A stretch of DNA of 64,000 nucleotides from Chrysophaeum taylorii (taxonomy: Eukaryota; Sar; Pelagophyceae; Pelagomonadales; Pelagomonadaceae), in the NCBI GenBank assembly GCA_029834535.1, contig JAQMWT010000268.1:116745-180744 (forward strand). Direction: 5' to 3'. Of the stretch, positions 10,287 to 18,560 are shown piece by piece. Made by a program: the position numbers and the translations under genes. The notes under the pieces were generated by a model. The model did no database searches. It was not told the DNA's origin and worked only from the letters and a program-made list of their open reading frames with translations. Position 1 is the first letter of the stretch. Each line of letters starts with the position of its first letter.

Positions 10287-10874
10287 ATGATCCGCGCCAT
10301 TGTGCTCCTATCGCCCGTCGTTGTTGCCTTCGTCGCCCCGCCCCCCACGGCGTCTAGCTCGGCGCTCCGCGCCGTCGACACCGAGCTCGGCGTAACCGCG
10401 CCGTTGGGTTTCTGGGACCCGTTGGGTCTGGCGGCGAAGGGGACAGCTGAAGACTTTGAACGCCGACGCATCACCGAGCTCAAGCACGGGCGCGTCGCGA
10501 TGGCCGCTTTCACGGGCTACCTCGTCCCCGAGGTCTTCAAGTTCCCGGGATACCTCTCGTACACGGCTGACTTGAAGTTCGAGGACGTGCCGAACGGCCT
10601 CAACGCGCTCACGGTGGTTCCTGGTCTCGGCTGGGCCCAGATCATCTGTGTCATTGGCTGGCTCGAGGCGGGACCCTACGCCTCCAGCAAGAGCGAGTTC
10701 GCCGGTGACTTCGGCTGGCCTTACTTCGGCCGCAAGCTCACCGACCCGTCCGAGAAGGCCTTCAAGCTCAACGTCGAGTTGAACAACGGCCGCGCGGCTA
10801 TGTTCGGTATCATGGGTTTGCTCATGCAAGACGCGATTAACGGCGGGGTCTACATCGGGCCCTTTGCCGAATAA
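10287..10874 (+). CDS. Fucoxanthin chlorophyll a/c-type light-harvesting protein
   Basis: The protein has 195 residues. The leader (MIRAIVLLSPVVVAFVAPP) has a signal-peptide core ending in a VAF|VAP motif, the heterokont bipartite plastid signature with Phe at the cleavage site. The mature part has the first LHC helix with ITELKHGRVAMAAFTGYL (chlorophyll-binding E and R) and the third helix with NVELNNGRAAMFGIMGLL. Between them are a middle hydrophobic segment (VVPGLGWAQIICVIGWLEAG) and loops typical of FCP proteins. It binds chlorophyll a/c and carotenoid in thylakoid membranes and passes energy to the photosystems. I chose the ATG at 10,287 because the signal peptide starts there. There are no introns. 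The next gene is convergent. Confidence 0.95.
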   Translation: MIRAIVLLSPVVVAFVAPPPTASSSALRAVDTELGVTAPLGFWDPLGLAAKGTAEDFERRRITELKHGRVAMAAFTGYLVPEVFKFPGYLSYTADLKFEDVPNGLNALTVVPGLGWAQIICVIGWLEAGPYASSKSEFAGDFGWPYFGRKLTDPSEKAFKLNVELNNGRAAMFGIMGLLMQDAINGGVYIGPFAE

Positions 10875-11185
10875 ATTTCCACCACTCTTCGCTTGAAACA
10901 AACTAACAAACAAACCCGCGGAGGAGAAGAAGAGACCGCTGGCGCGCCCTAATTTCATCATCATTCATAATCGCCTCCTCTCGCGACCGCCATGTTGTTT
11001 GTTGCTTTCCGTTCCGTCATACTCTAGATAGAAAAGGAAGTGGTGAAAAGTGGCTCGAGCGTGTAACGGGGGCACGCATATGCACGTGCACGAGAGAGTG
11101 TCGCGCAGCCCACCTCAGGTTGGCCTAGGTCTGTATGAAGAAGAGCACGTCGAGTTACAATAGGATTTGACAACAAAGAAACACA
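10875..11185. other. Convergent intergenic region
   Basis: A 311-nt space between two stop codons, with AACTAACAAACAAAC-type and mixed sequence. It should hold both 3' UTRs. I see no clear poly(A) signal or structured element. Confidence 0.6.
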
Positions 11186-12040
11186 TTAGGTTTTGGATCG
11201 GCGGACGAAGGCATCAAGGGCCGCGTTGAGGCCAGCCTCGCCGGGCGAGGTGATCCCCGCGTCGGTGACCGGGGGTGCGTTGGCGAAGAGGCCCCCAACA
11301 ACCCCCCCGATGATGTCGAAGATGCCGACGACGAGCGCGGCGAAGAGGAAGAGGCTGATAGCAGTAGCGATCCACGGGATTTGTTGTGCCTGCGGGGAAT
11401 TGATGAATGCGTCCAGGAGCTCGTCGTCAGTCATGGCGCCCTTCTCGACCCCCAATTGACGGCGGCACCAATCGGCCGGGTCCTGGCCGAAGGATCGTAT
11501 GCCGTCGGCGAGCTGATTTCGGAGAGATACTTTCGAGAGTTCGTCGAGTTCTCTCTCGAACTCTGCCCAGAGCAGCGAGGTCGCGTAGCGCGTCTCGTTC
11601 GAACCCGCAGCCCTGAGGTCCATCACCGCTTCGATGTCGGTCTTGAGCCACACGGTAAACGGATTTTTTTTAATGGATCCGAGCCACGATTCGAGGTCTT
11701 CGAGCTCGGACTGATACGCTATTACCTCTTCCTCCCAGTGCCCCGAGCTCTTGCGGGGGGCTATCGCGACCTGCCACCGCTCCGCGACACTCGACGCCGA
11801 CAACGTCCGGAACCGCGTCGACTCTACTTGGGTCACCTGCTCGCACCGTGCGTCGAGAGCTTCCAGCACCGGCACCCACATTGCCCCGACCTCCTCCCAG
11901 TACGCCGCGCACTCCAAAGCGCTCGCCTCGTCGACCTCGGCCGAAAATAACCGGTACCCGCGGGGCCACCGCGCGATTGCAGGGAGGAACCGGAATCCCC
12001 CGCTCGTCCCCGCCCAAACCAGCAGCAGCACCCACAACAT
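11186..12040 (-). CDS. Predicted secreted or plastid-targeted single-span membrane protein
   Basis: The protein has 284 residues if started at the second in-frame ATG (12,038-12,040). That start places a signal peptide (MLWVLLLVWAGTSGGFRFLP) at the N-terminus, with a GGF motif resembling heterokont plastid leaders. An earlier ATG at 12,112 would add 24 hydrophilic residues. The middle is a soluble, acidic, helix-rich domain with many Glu/Trp (CAAYWEEVGAMWVPVLEALD, EDLESWLGSIKKNPFTVWL). Near the C-terminus is one strong membrane segment (PWIATAISLFLFAALVVGIF) followed by a glycine-rich stretch. I recognise no family. The neighbours are an LHC gene (convergent) and a transporter gene on the same strand. 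Confidence 0.7.
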   Translation of the reverse strand: MLWVLLLVWAGTSGGFRFLPAIARWPRGYRLFSAEVDEASALECAAYWEEVGAMWVPVLEALDARCEQVTQVESTRFRTLSASSVAERWQVAIAPRKSSGHWEEEVIAYQSELEDLESWLGSIKKNPFTVWLKTDIEAVMDLRAAGSNETRYATSLLWAEFERELDELSKVSLRNQLADGIRSFGQDPADWCRRQLGVEKGAMTDDELLDAFINSPQAQQIPWIATAISLFLFAALVVGIFDIIGGVVGGLFANAPPVTDAGITSPGEAGLNAALDAFVRRSKT

Positions 12041-12241
12041 CTTCTCCTCAACCCGCAACGGAACGTCACTTAGGGTTCTGGATTGATAATTCGAGGTGGG
12101 GGCCTCGCCCATATATTAATGCGCAATATAAAATTCTAAGATTATTAATGGGGGCGCGAGTTGCGCACTCGTCGCGTGGAAGAGGAAATAAAATTAAGAC
12201 CTGCGATCAATCAGATCGTGTGGTTAGGTTCGACGCGAAGA

Positions 12242-13294
12242 TCAAGATGGTCCTTGCTTGGTGGGTAGGGCGTCGTCGAGGAGGCCGTCGTTGAGGGCGC
12301 AGGCGCCAAAAATCGCCGCGCCGCCGAGGGCCTGGGTGAAGGTAAAAGTCTCGCCGAGGAGCGCAAAGGCGAAGAGCGCCGCCCAGAGCGGCTCGGAGGT
12401 GAGGATAATAGACGCGTCCGAGGGCGAGACTTGCTTAAAGGCCACTGCCTGGAGCCAGATGGTAAAGGCGGTGGAAACCACGCTCAACCACGCTATCGAG
12501 GCGAGCGTGGACGGGGAGTGAATCGCCTCACCCCAAAACGGGGTCTCGAGGAGATGCCAGTCGGTGGCAAACCCCGCCGCCACCACAGAGACAGCGGCGA
12601 TCGCGACGCACTGCGCGGCAGCCAGCGGGAGAGCCGCGTCCGGTTCCTCGTCCATGACGGCGCCGAGTTCTACGTAGGACGCGCCGAACCCCACGGCCTG
12701 GCCGAGGGCGACCACCTCGCCCCAGCCGCTCAGGTGAACGTCGGGGCTGAGGGTGAGCATTCCAACCCCGGCGACGGCGAGCGCGACGGCCGCGAGAGGC
12801 CTGCGACAGTCGCCGCCCGAACCGGCAAAGATCGACCACGCGGCCACGACCACCGACTGCAGCGAGCACTCGAACGCAGTGGTCGAGGCCATCGCCCCCG
12901 CGTGGAGAGCGTATGCCTGCGCCGCGTAGCCGAGGGCGCACCATAGACCAATTCTGAACCCCGTCGAAAGGACTTCCTTTCGCGCGCCGACGAGAAACGG
13001 CAACAGGGCGATAGAGGCGACCACGAATCGCGTCGCCACCAAAAGTGCCGCCGCAGCCTCGCTCTGGTCGCTCAACGCCCCCATCGCATGCTTGATGACC
13101 GCGAAGTTCCCACCCCAGCACACCGTGATGCCCACGATGGCTGCCTTCCACGGACCCTCCTCGGGCAATTTCGCAACGCTCTCCGAGCTCTCGAGCGGCC
13201 GAGCAATCCTCAACCGGGCATGCTTGGACGCCGGGGTCACGAACCCGCCGACGCTCACGACCAACGAGATCAGCGATATCAGCGAAAACATCAT
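12242..13294 (-). CDS. EamA/DMT-family transporter, probably plastid envelope
   Basis: The protein has 350 residues. The leader (MMFSLISLISLVVSVGGFVT) ends in GGF|VTP, like heterokont plastid targeting sequences. About ten hydrophobic segments follow, arranged as two EamA repeats. The first starts at WKAAIVGITVCWGGNFAVIK, a typical 'WG.nfv..K' opening. The second ends with IILTSEPLWAALFAFALLGE, a classic EamA signature, then AAIFGACAL. The family moves small metabolites across membranes; the substrate cannot be told. I preferred the ATG at 13,294 over upstream codons because it puts the signal at the N-terminus. Confidence 0.9.
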   Translation of the reverse strand: MMFSLISLISLVVSVGGFVTPASKHARLRIARPLESSESVAKLPEEGPWKAAIVGITVCWGGNFAVIKHAMGALSDQSEAAAALLVATRFVVASIALLPFLVGARKEVLSTGFRIGLWCALGYAAQAYALHAGAMASTTAFECSLQSVVVAAWSIFAGSGGDCRRPLAAVALAVAGVGMLTLSPDVHLSGWGEVVALGQAVGFGASYVELGAVMDEEPDAALPLAAAQCVAIAAVSVVAAGFATDWHLLETPFWGEAIHSPSTLASIAWLSVVSTAFTIWLQAVAFKQVSPSDASIILTSEPLWAALFAFALLGETFTFTQALGGAAIFGACALNDGLLDDALPTKQGPS

Positions 13295-13592
13295 CGATCG
13301 GCGCTGATTGATTCGTGCTTCTTCTTTTGGTTGTATGTTGGCGTGTCCTTGTACTGGGGGCACCTGGCAACCCAGATTGAAGAAACTTCCAACGGCACAA
13401 CCTTCCGTTCACTTCAACTATGACCTCACCCCCCCACAAAGATACGCGACAAAAATTTCCGTAGTCAAGACTTCCTAACTACTAATCGACAGATGTTTCA
13501 CCCATGCTCCCCACACACCCCCCCCTCTTAGCAGTCGACATTTAAAGACAAATGGTTCACCCCCCTCTTAGCAGTCGACATTTAAAGACAGA

Positions 13593-14646
13593 CAAGTGCA
13601 GGCCAGTAAGTTCACCTAGTCCCAATCTCTAACCCCAGTAAGTTCACCTGATCCCGTTAAGTTCACCTAGTCCCAATCTCTAACCTCAGTAAATTCGGCG
13701 TAAACCCACTCGTGCTCACATCCACTCACCCCACTCTCCTTTGAACTCGTCGCTCTCACCCCCGCCAATATAAGCTGCTTTGATCCGCACACGCCGCTAA
13801 CCTTTGAGTTTACTCTAAAAACCCCAGTAAGCTCACTTGGTCTCAGTAAGTTCACCTGGTCACTTAGTTCACATTGTCCCAATCTCTAACCCTAGTAAGT
13901 TCACCTGGTTCCAGTAAGTTCACCTGGTCCCAGTAAGTTCACCTACAGTGCGCGTGTAGACGCCGGGAGGGGGCTTATCGGTATTGCGCAGCACGTGTGG
14001 GGTAGGGTGGAGTCGTCGACTCAGAAGAGCATATTCTCGGGGTTGCCGATCGACAGAGAGCCACGTAGAGCTGGACGTGACAGAAGACGGGCTTGTGGGC
14101 AAGAGGACGCCCACCTCGCGGGGCGTCTGGCCCTGGCTCTTGTTGATCGTTTGGCGTAGGCGGGCCTCAAGGGATACAGGTTGGAGGAGCCTCGGTGACA
14201 ACGACACGATCGATCATGTATCTAGTACCGTTGCAGTGGCCGTGCGACGGGTCGAGATTGCGAAGACCTTAAGCTCGCGCTCAAAGCCAGCATGCCGTTG
14301 GTTGTCAGGGAGTCGAAAACTCGACTGTAAAGAGCGAGGCGTCGTCTTCCGACCCAACCTAGTCTGCCTAAAAGAACTCCGACGCCTCGTCTCCGGGAAA
14401 AAAAGGCCGCGGTCATGCGCGCGTTGTCAGCATCGACAACATCGTTTCGACGGGGCGTGAGAATGGCGCGCTGGCTGAAAGAGCCGCCGCGGCTCGTGGA
14501 AATAGTCTGCGAGGTCGCCATAGACGGCTTGGAGGATCACTGTCTGGCTCTCGTGCCTACCTGATCCTTACTCTCGCGCCTACCTGATCCTTACCCTAAA
14601 TCGAGGGACAGACAGACAAACAAACATCTGTCGATTAGTAGTTAGG
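13593..14646 (-). mobile_element. Non-autonomous Helitron copy B (nested, inverted)
   Basis: It reads CAAGTGCAGGCC at the left and ...CGATTAGTAGTTAGG at the right, so it is the family in reverse. It holds the decayed helicase end (14,000-14,570) and the AAGTTCACC-type direct repeats (13,600-13,950). It has flanking A residues on the plus strand, as expected for T-T insertion on the other strand. Confidence 0.8.
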
Positions 14647-14647
14647 A

Positions 14648-14829
14648 CAGCGCAAGCGGGGCCCGTCCTCTCTTCGCCTGCCCCACGCCTCGGCGATGAC
14701 CCCGACTAGGTCCCGCGTACTTATCTCCGCCCGTCAGGCACATCCTTCATACCCCACAAACCCACCCACATCCTTCATGCTCCCCACACGCACCCCCCCC
14801 TCTTAGCAGTCGACATTTAAAGACAGACA
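14648..14829 (+). repeat. 5'-truncated non-LTR 3' tail
   Basis: It runs from the stop-codon region of the retroelement ORF (CGGGGCCCGTCCTCTCTTCG) through the untranslated tail to TCGACATTTAAAGACAGACAG. It repeats the sequence at 15,268-15,441 almost exactly and is inserted next to the CAGACAAACAAACATC microsatellite of copy B. Confidence 0.7.
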
Positions 14830-15327
14830 GCGCAAGTCCACTCCGAATACCTCGCTCACGCCCGCGGCATCGACGCCATCATCCCCCAGCCGGGTACAGC
14901 ACCACCGCCTGGCTTCTTGGGCCCTGTCGAACAGCGGCTACGTAGCTACGGCACCGTCGCCGGCCTCGTCTTTGGTGCCTTCGGTGAGGCCAGCGCGGCG
15001 TGCCACGCTCTCGCCCAAACATGCGCAGAGCGCATCGCTGCGCGAACCTGGGTGACAAGCGGCTGCGCCAACTTCACAGAGGCAGAGGCGGCCCAAACTC
15101 GCCGCATCTACCGTGAGTGGGGGATCGCCAACGCATTAGGCCGGGCTCGCTGCGCCCTCACCGCCCTCACCCATGTCGCCGCCTCGGGGAACCCCACCCA
15201 GGTCGCCCGATCCCAGCAGGACGTCACCCTTCGTCGCACATACGTCCGGCGGCAGCATGCGTACGACCTACGGGCGGGGCCCGTCCTCTCTTCGCCTGCC
15301 CCACGCCTCGGCGATGACCCCGACTAG
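14830..15327 (+). CDS. C-terminal fragment of a retroelement protein
   Basis: The open frame has no start of its own. It enters from a 5' truncation at 14,830 (AQVHSEYLAHARGIDAIIPQ) and ends at a TAG after GDDPD. Key segments are GPVEQRLRSYGTVAGLVFGA, FGEASAACHALAQTCAERIA and YREWGIANALGRARCALTAL. A second, longer copy lies at 34.4-35.7 kb. The 3' tail and variable truncation points are those of a non-LTR retrotransposon, and I think this is the region after the reverse transcriptase. That assignment is from memory of similar algal proteins and is tentative. The sequence shows no RT motif. Confidence 0.5.
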   Translation, partial: AQVHSEYLAHARGIDAIIPQPGTAPPPGFLGPVEQRLRSYGTVAGLVFGAFGEASAACHALAQTCAERIAARTWVTSGCANFTEAEAAQTRRIYREWGIANALGRARCALTALTHVAASGNPTQVARSQQDVTLRRTYVRRQHAYDLRAGPVLSSPAPRLGDDPD

Positions 15328-15412
15328 GTCCCGCGTACTTATCTCCGCCCGTCAGGCACATCCCTCATACCCCACAAACCCACCCACATCCTCCATGCTC
15401 CCCACACCCCCC

Positions 15413-15488
15413 CCCCCCTCTTAGCAGTCGACATTTAAAGACTGATAAACGTCTGTCAGTCTTTAAATGTCGACTGCTAAGAGGGGGG
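15413..15488. repeat. 33-bp perfect inverted repeat (palindrome)
   Basis: Arms 15,413-15,445 and 15,456-15,488 are exact reverse complements, separated by 10 nt (TAAACGTCTG). The palindrome is formed by two retroelement tails meeting head to head: the plus-strand tail ending GACATTTAAAGACTGA and an inverted one beginning TCAGTCTTTAAATGTC. Confidence 0.95.
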
Positions 15489-15837
15489 TGTGTGTGGGGA
15501 GCATGAAGGATGTGGGTGGGTTTGTCTTTAAACGTCGACTGCTAAGAGGGGGGTGTGTTTGGGGAGCATGAAGGATGTGGGTGTTTGTCTGTCTGTTTGT
15601 TTGTCTATAAATGTCGACTGCTAAGAGGTCTGTTTGTTTGGTCTTTAAATGTCGACTGCTAAGAGGGGGGGGTGTGTGTGGGGAGCATGAAAGATGTGGG
15701 TGGGTTTGTGGGGTATGAGGGATGTGCCTGACGGGCGGAGATAAGTACGCGGGACCTAGTCGGGGTCATCGCCGAGGCGTGGGGCAGGCGAAGTCTGTTT
15801 GTTTGTCTGTTTGTCTTTAAATGTTTGTCTGTTTGTC
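15456..15837 (-). repeat. Cluster of inverted non-LTR tails
   Basis: Four or five units each begin GTCTTTAAATGTCGACTGCT or a close variant and run for 30 to about 150 nt before the next TGTCTG/TTTG stretch. The longest extends to the coding end (CGGGGTCATCGCCGAGGCGT). They sit inside the TTTG/TCTG microsatellite of the Helitron. Confidence 0.75.
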
Positions 15838-15873
15838 CCTCGATTTATGGTAAGGATCAAAAGGATTAGGAAA

Positions 15874-15926
15874 CGACGGTTGCTTTTTTCTGTACCCCAA
15901 GACGACGGTTGCTTTTTTCTGTACCC
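15874..15926 (+). repeat. 24-bp direct repeat ahead of Helitron ORF
   Basis: CGACGGTTGCTTTTTTCTGT plus four more bases occurs at 15,874 and again at 15,903 (spacing 29 bp), immediately before the ATG at 15,928. Confidence 0.85.
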
Positions 15927-15927
15927 A

Positions 15928-18560
15928 ATGTGCTTTGGGTGGGACGCGCACGCGCACGTCGCCGCGAAGAGAGAGGAGCTTCACGAGCTTCGAGCGCGGT
16001 ATCGCCATGCTTTCGGGGTCATGTGCGACGACGCGACATCGAGCGACGTTGACAGGCTCGCGCCCGGGCGACTCGCAGCGTGCTTCGCGATGGAGGCGCA
16101 GAAGGAGGACGAGTGGGACCCTGTACGTCGGGCGCTGACTCGGAAGATCAAGATACGGGAACTCAAGGTGGAGGCGGTGCGAGCGCGGATGGCTGAGCGG
16201 AAACGGGTTGGGGTCAAGAAAAAGCAAGGGCGTGACCTCAACGCTCTTCAGCGAGAGATCGACGCCTTCGAGCAGGAGCTCGCAGGCCTCAAGGCCCGGC
16301 TGGACGACCACCTGGGCGCCGCCGCCGAGCAGCTGCATCAACGCACCGTTTGGTTAGAGATCGAAGGCCCGAACGCACCGTCGACCAGCTTGAAGCCGCC
16401 TACGACATGCGCCAGATGCTCCTCCGTTGCTCTCGACGCCGAGTGTTGGATGTCTCTGGCGCGTTCGCCCATTGGGTCGAGGTGAACACTCGCTCACGTG
16501 GACCTTGGCTGATCTCTCCGTTGCGGGGCAAGGAGCTCGACCGATCGCTCGCCGCCGACGCCGCCGCTCGCGCCATGCGCGTGCTCAACATGTTGCCGAT
16601 CATCGAGGAGGATGACGACGACGACATCGTGGTCCCCGGGCCGCCCGACGACGTATCGATCTGCGAGCGCGGCCAGCACTGTGATGGCGGCTGGGAAGAG
16701 CAGAAAAGTGATGGCGACGGGGTCGGCACTCACACTGCGCCGTCACCCGCAGCTTCCGCCGACCGTATCCGGCCACGAGAGCTCGCTCTAGCCATGCGGA
16801 TCGGGTTCAACGACCTCGGCGCCATCCAGCGCGCCGCCACAATGTTGGTTGCCCGCGTCCCTCAACGACTGAATGTCGACGTAGCGTTCTATAAGCTCAT
16901 AGAGCACGTCCAAAGCCTACCCGTGCGACCACCCAAGCTTCTCGGTGGAGCTCGAACGAGACCTGTGGGCCGAGGCGGTGGTCGAGGTGCGCGAGGCGGT
17001 GGTCGTGGTCGTGTAGCACATGGCGAAGGAAGCGTTGGCGCGCAGGACCGACGCGCCTTGGCGCCCTTGGACAACAACGTGCGACCGCCGGCATTCGACT
17101 ACTCGACTCAGCAGCTACCGCGGGGCGTCAGGATCCCATCCAGGCAACCAGTGGCACACCGGCCCCAGAGTGACGCGCTGAGGATGAAGCTGTGGGCCGA
17201 GCGCGATTTACTGTGCTTGGGCGGCGGAGGAGTCGGCTGTGCCGTCTGCGGACCATGCTCTCCAGGCGCCTGCTGCGGCAGAAGGCTGTGCCCGCATCAC
17301 CCTTCTTACGAAAGCCTCAAGAGGTGGAATCGATTGCATTCCCAAGGTGGTGACCAACGACATGCTCGAGTCAGCGCCCAGGCTGCGCGCCAGCGGACAG
17401 CGCGGGCGCTTGAGGACGGGGACGAGCGAGATGCTCGAGTCCGCGCCGACGCCGCGCGCCACCGGACAGCGCGGGCGCTTGAGGACGGGGACGAGCGAGA
17501 TGCTCGAGTCCGCGCCGACGCCGCGCGCCACCGGACAGCGCGGGCGCGAGAAAACGTCGACCAAAGAAGTGCTCGAATCGGTGCCCAGGCTGCGCGCCAG
17601 CGGTCAGACCGACAAGGTCAAATCAACCGTCGACGCCGAAGCAGTGTCAGTGTCGCCGGCCAGCACACGATCGACGAGTTTGACGAGGGCAAAGTCGAGA
17701 AACACGACTGCGGATACATGTCCAAGCTCTGTTCGCACTGCAACGCGCTGTACTTTGAAGGGGAGGCCACTCAAGCCGTGTTCACGAAGTGCCGCGCCAA
17801 TGGCACTGTGGTGCTGCCGTGGATTCCGGAGCCGCCTAATGAGATCCAGGCCCTCTTCAAAGGCAACACGGCGCAGTCCCCCGACTTCCTCGCCAACATC
17901 CGGTCGTACAACTGCGCGCTGAACTTCGCGTCGCTCAAATGCACGGACGAGCGCCTTATGGCCCGCGGGCAGGCGAACCACCGCTGCCCGATTTCCGCAT
18001 TGCGCATCTCCGGCCAAGTCAACGTCTTTCTCGGTCCAGTCCGCGCCGCCGACGGAGCAGATCCAGTCTGCGCCCAGGTCTACTTGCTTGACCCCCAATC
18101 ACAGTTGGATCATCGTGCCCGTAATGCGCGGCTCGACCGAGAGGTGCTCGGCGTGCTTCAGGATTACATTCTGCGACGCAACCGGTTTTGCCGTGAGTTC
18201 GTCCAGCTCGACCGGGATTTTCGCATCAACCGTGCGAATGTCGCCGACGCGCGGATCGTGTTCCATGCGGAGGAACGTGCCGGCAATGTCCACGAACGCC
18301 GCGCGAACGCGCCGACGGCGGAAGAGGTCGCCTTCGTATACCACGGCGATGCGACCGCAGTCGCCAAGTCGAGGGACATTGTCGTCAAGCACCGGCCGGA
18401 CCATGGCGGTTCCTTGGTCACCATCAGCAATTTGCATCGATGGCGCGACCCTCTCCACTACGTGCTCCTGTACCTCGACGGCGCGACGGAAGGCTTCCAC
18501 CTGGGGATTCGACGCGTCAATCCAGAGAACGGCATTTCGACCGACAAGAAGGTGACCTAG
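15928..18560 (+). pseudogene. Helitron Rep protein, N-terminal part (frameshift and TAG)
   Basis: The first segment (15,928 to about 16,340) is a charged coiled coil (AAKREELHELRARYRHAFG; LNALQREIDAFEQELAGLKA). The frame then shifts to a longer segment. From 17,365 that segment has three copies of a 25-residue repeat (RADAARHRTARALEDGDERD) of the 'EQR..R...R' type often found at Helitron N-termini. Next come a zinc-binding pair (CSHCNALYFEGE, TKCRANG), IRSYNCALNFASL and VYLLDPQSQLDHRARN. The frame stops at a TAG (18,558-18,560) inside KKVT|LDFYAYRIQ and continues in the same frame. In Helitrons this part precedes the HUH domain and is thought to bind DNA. Confidence 0.75.

Noticed and set aside
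17239-17922. Overlapping frame with MLESAPRLRASGQRGR repeats inside the Helitron
   Set aside because: The other frame continues into the zinc region and conserved Helitron motifs, so this one is a shadow of the 75-bp repeat.
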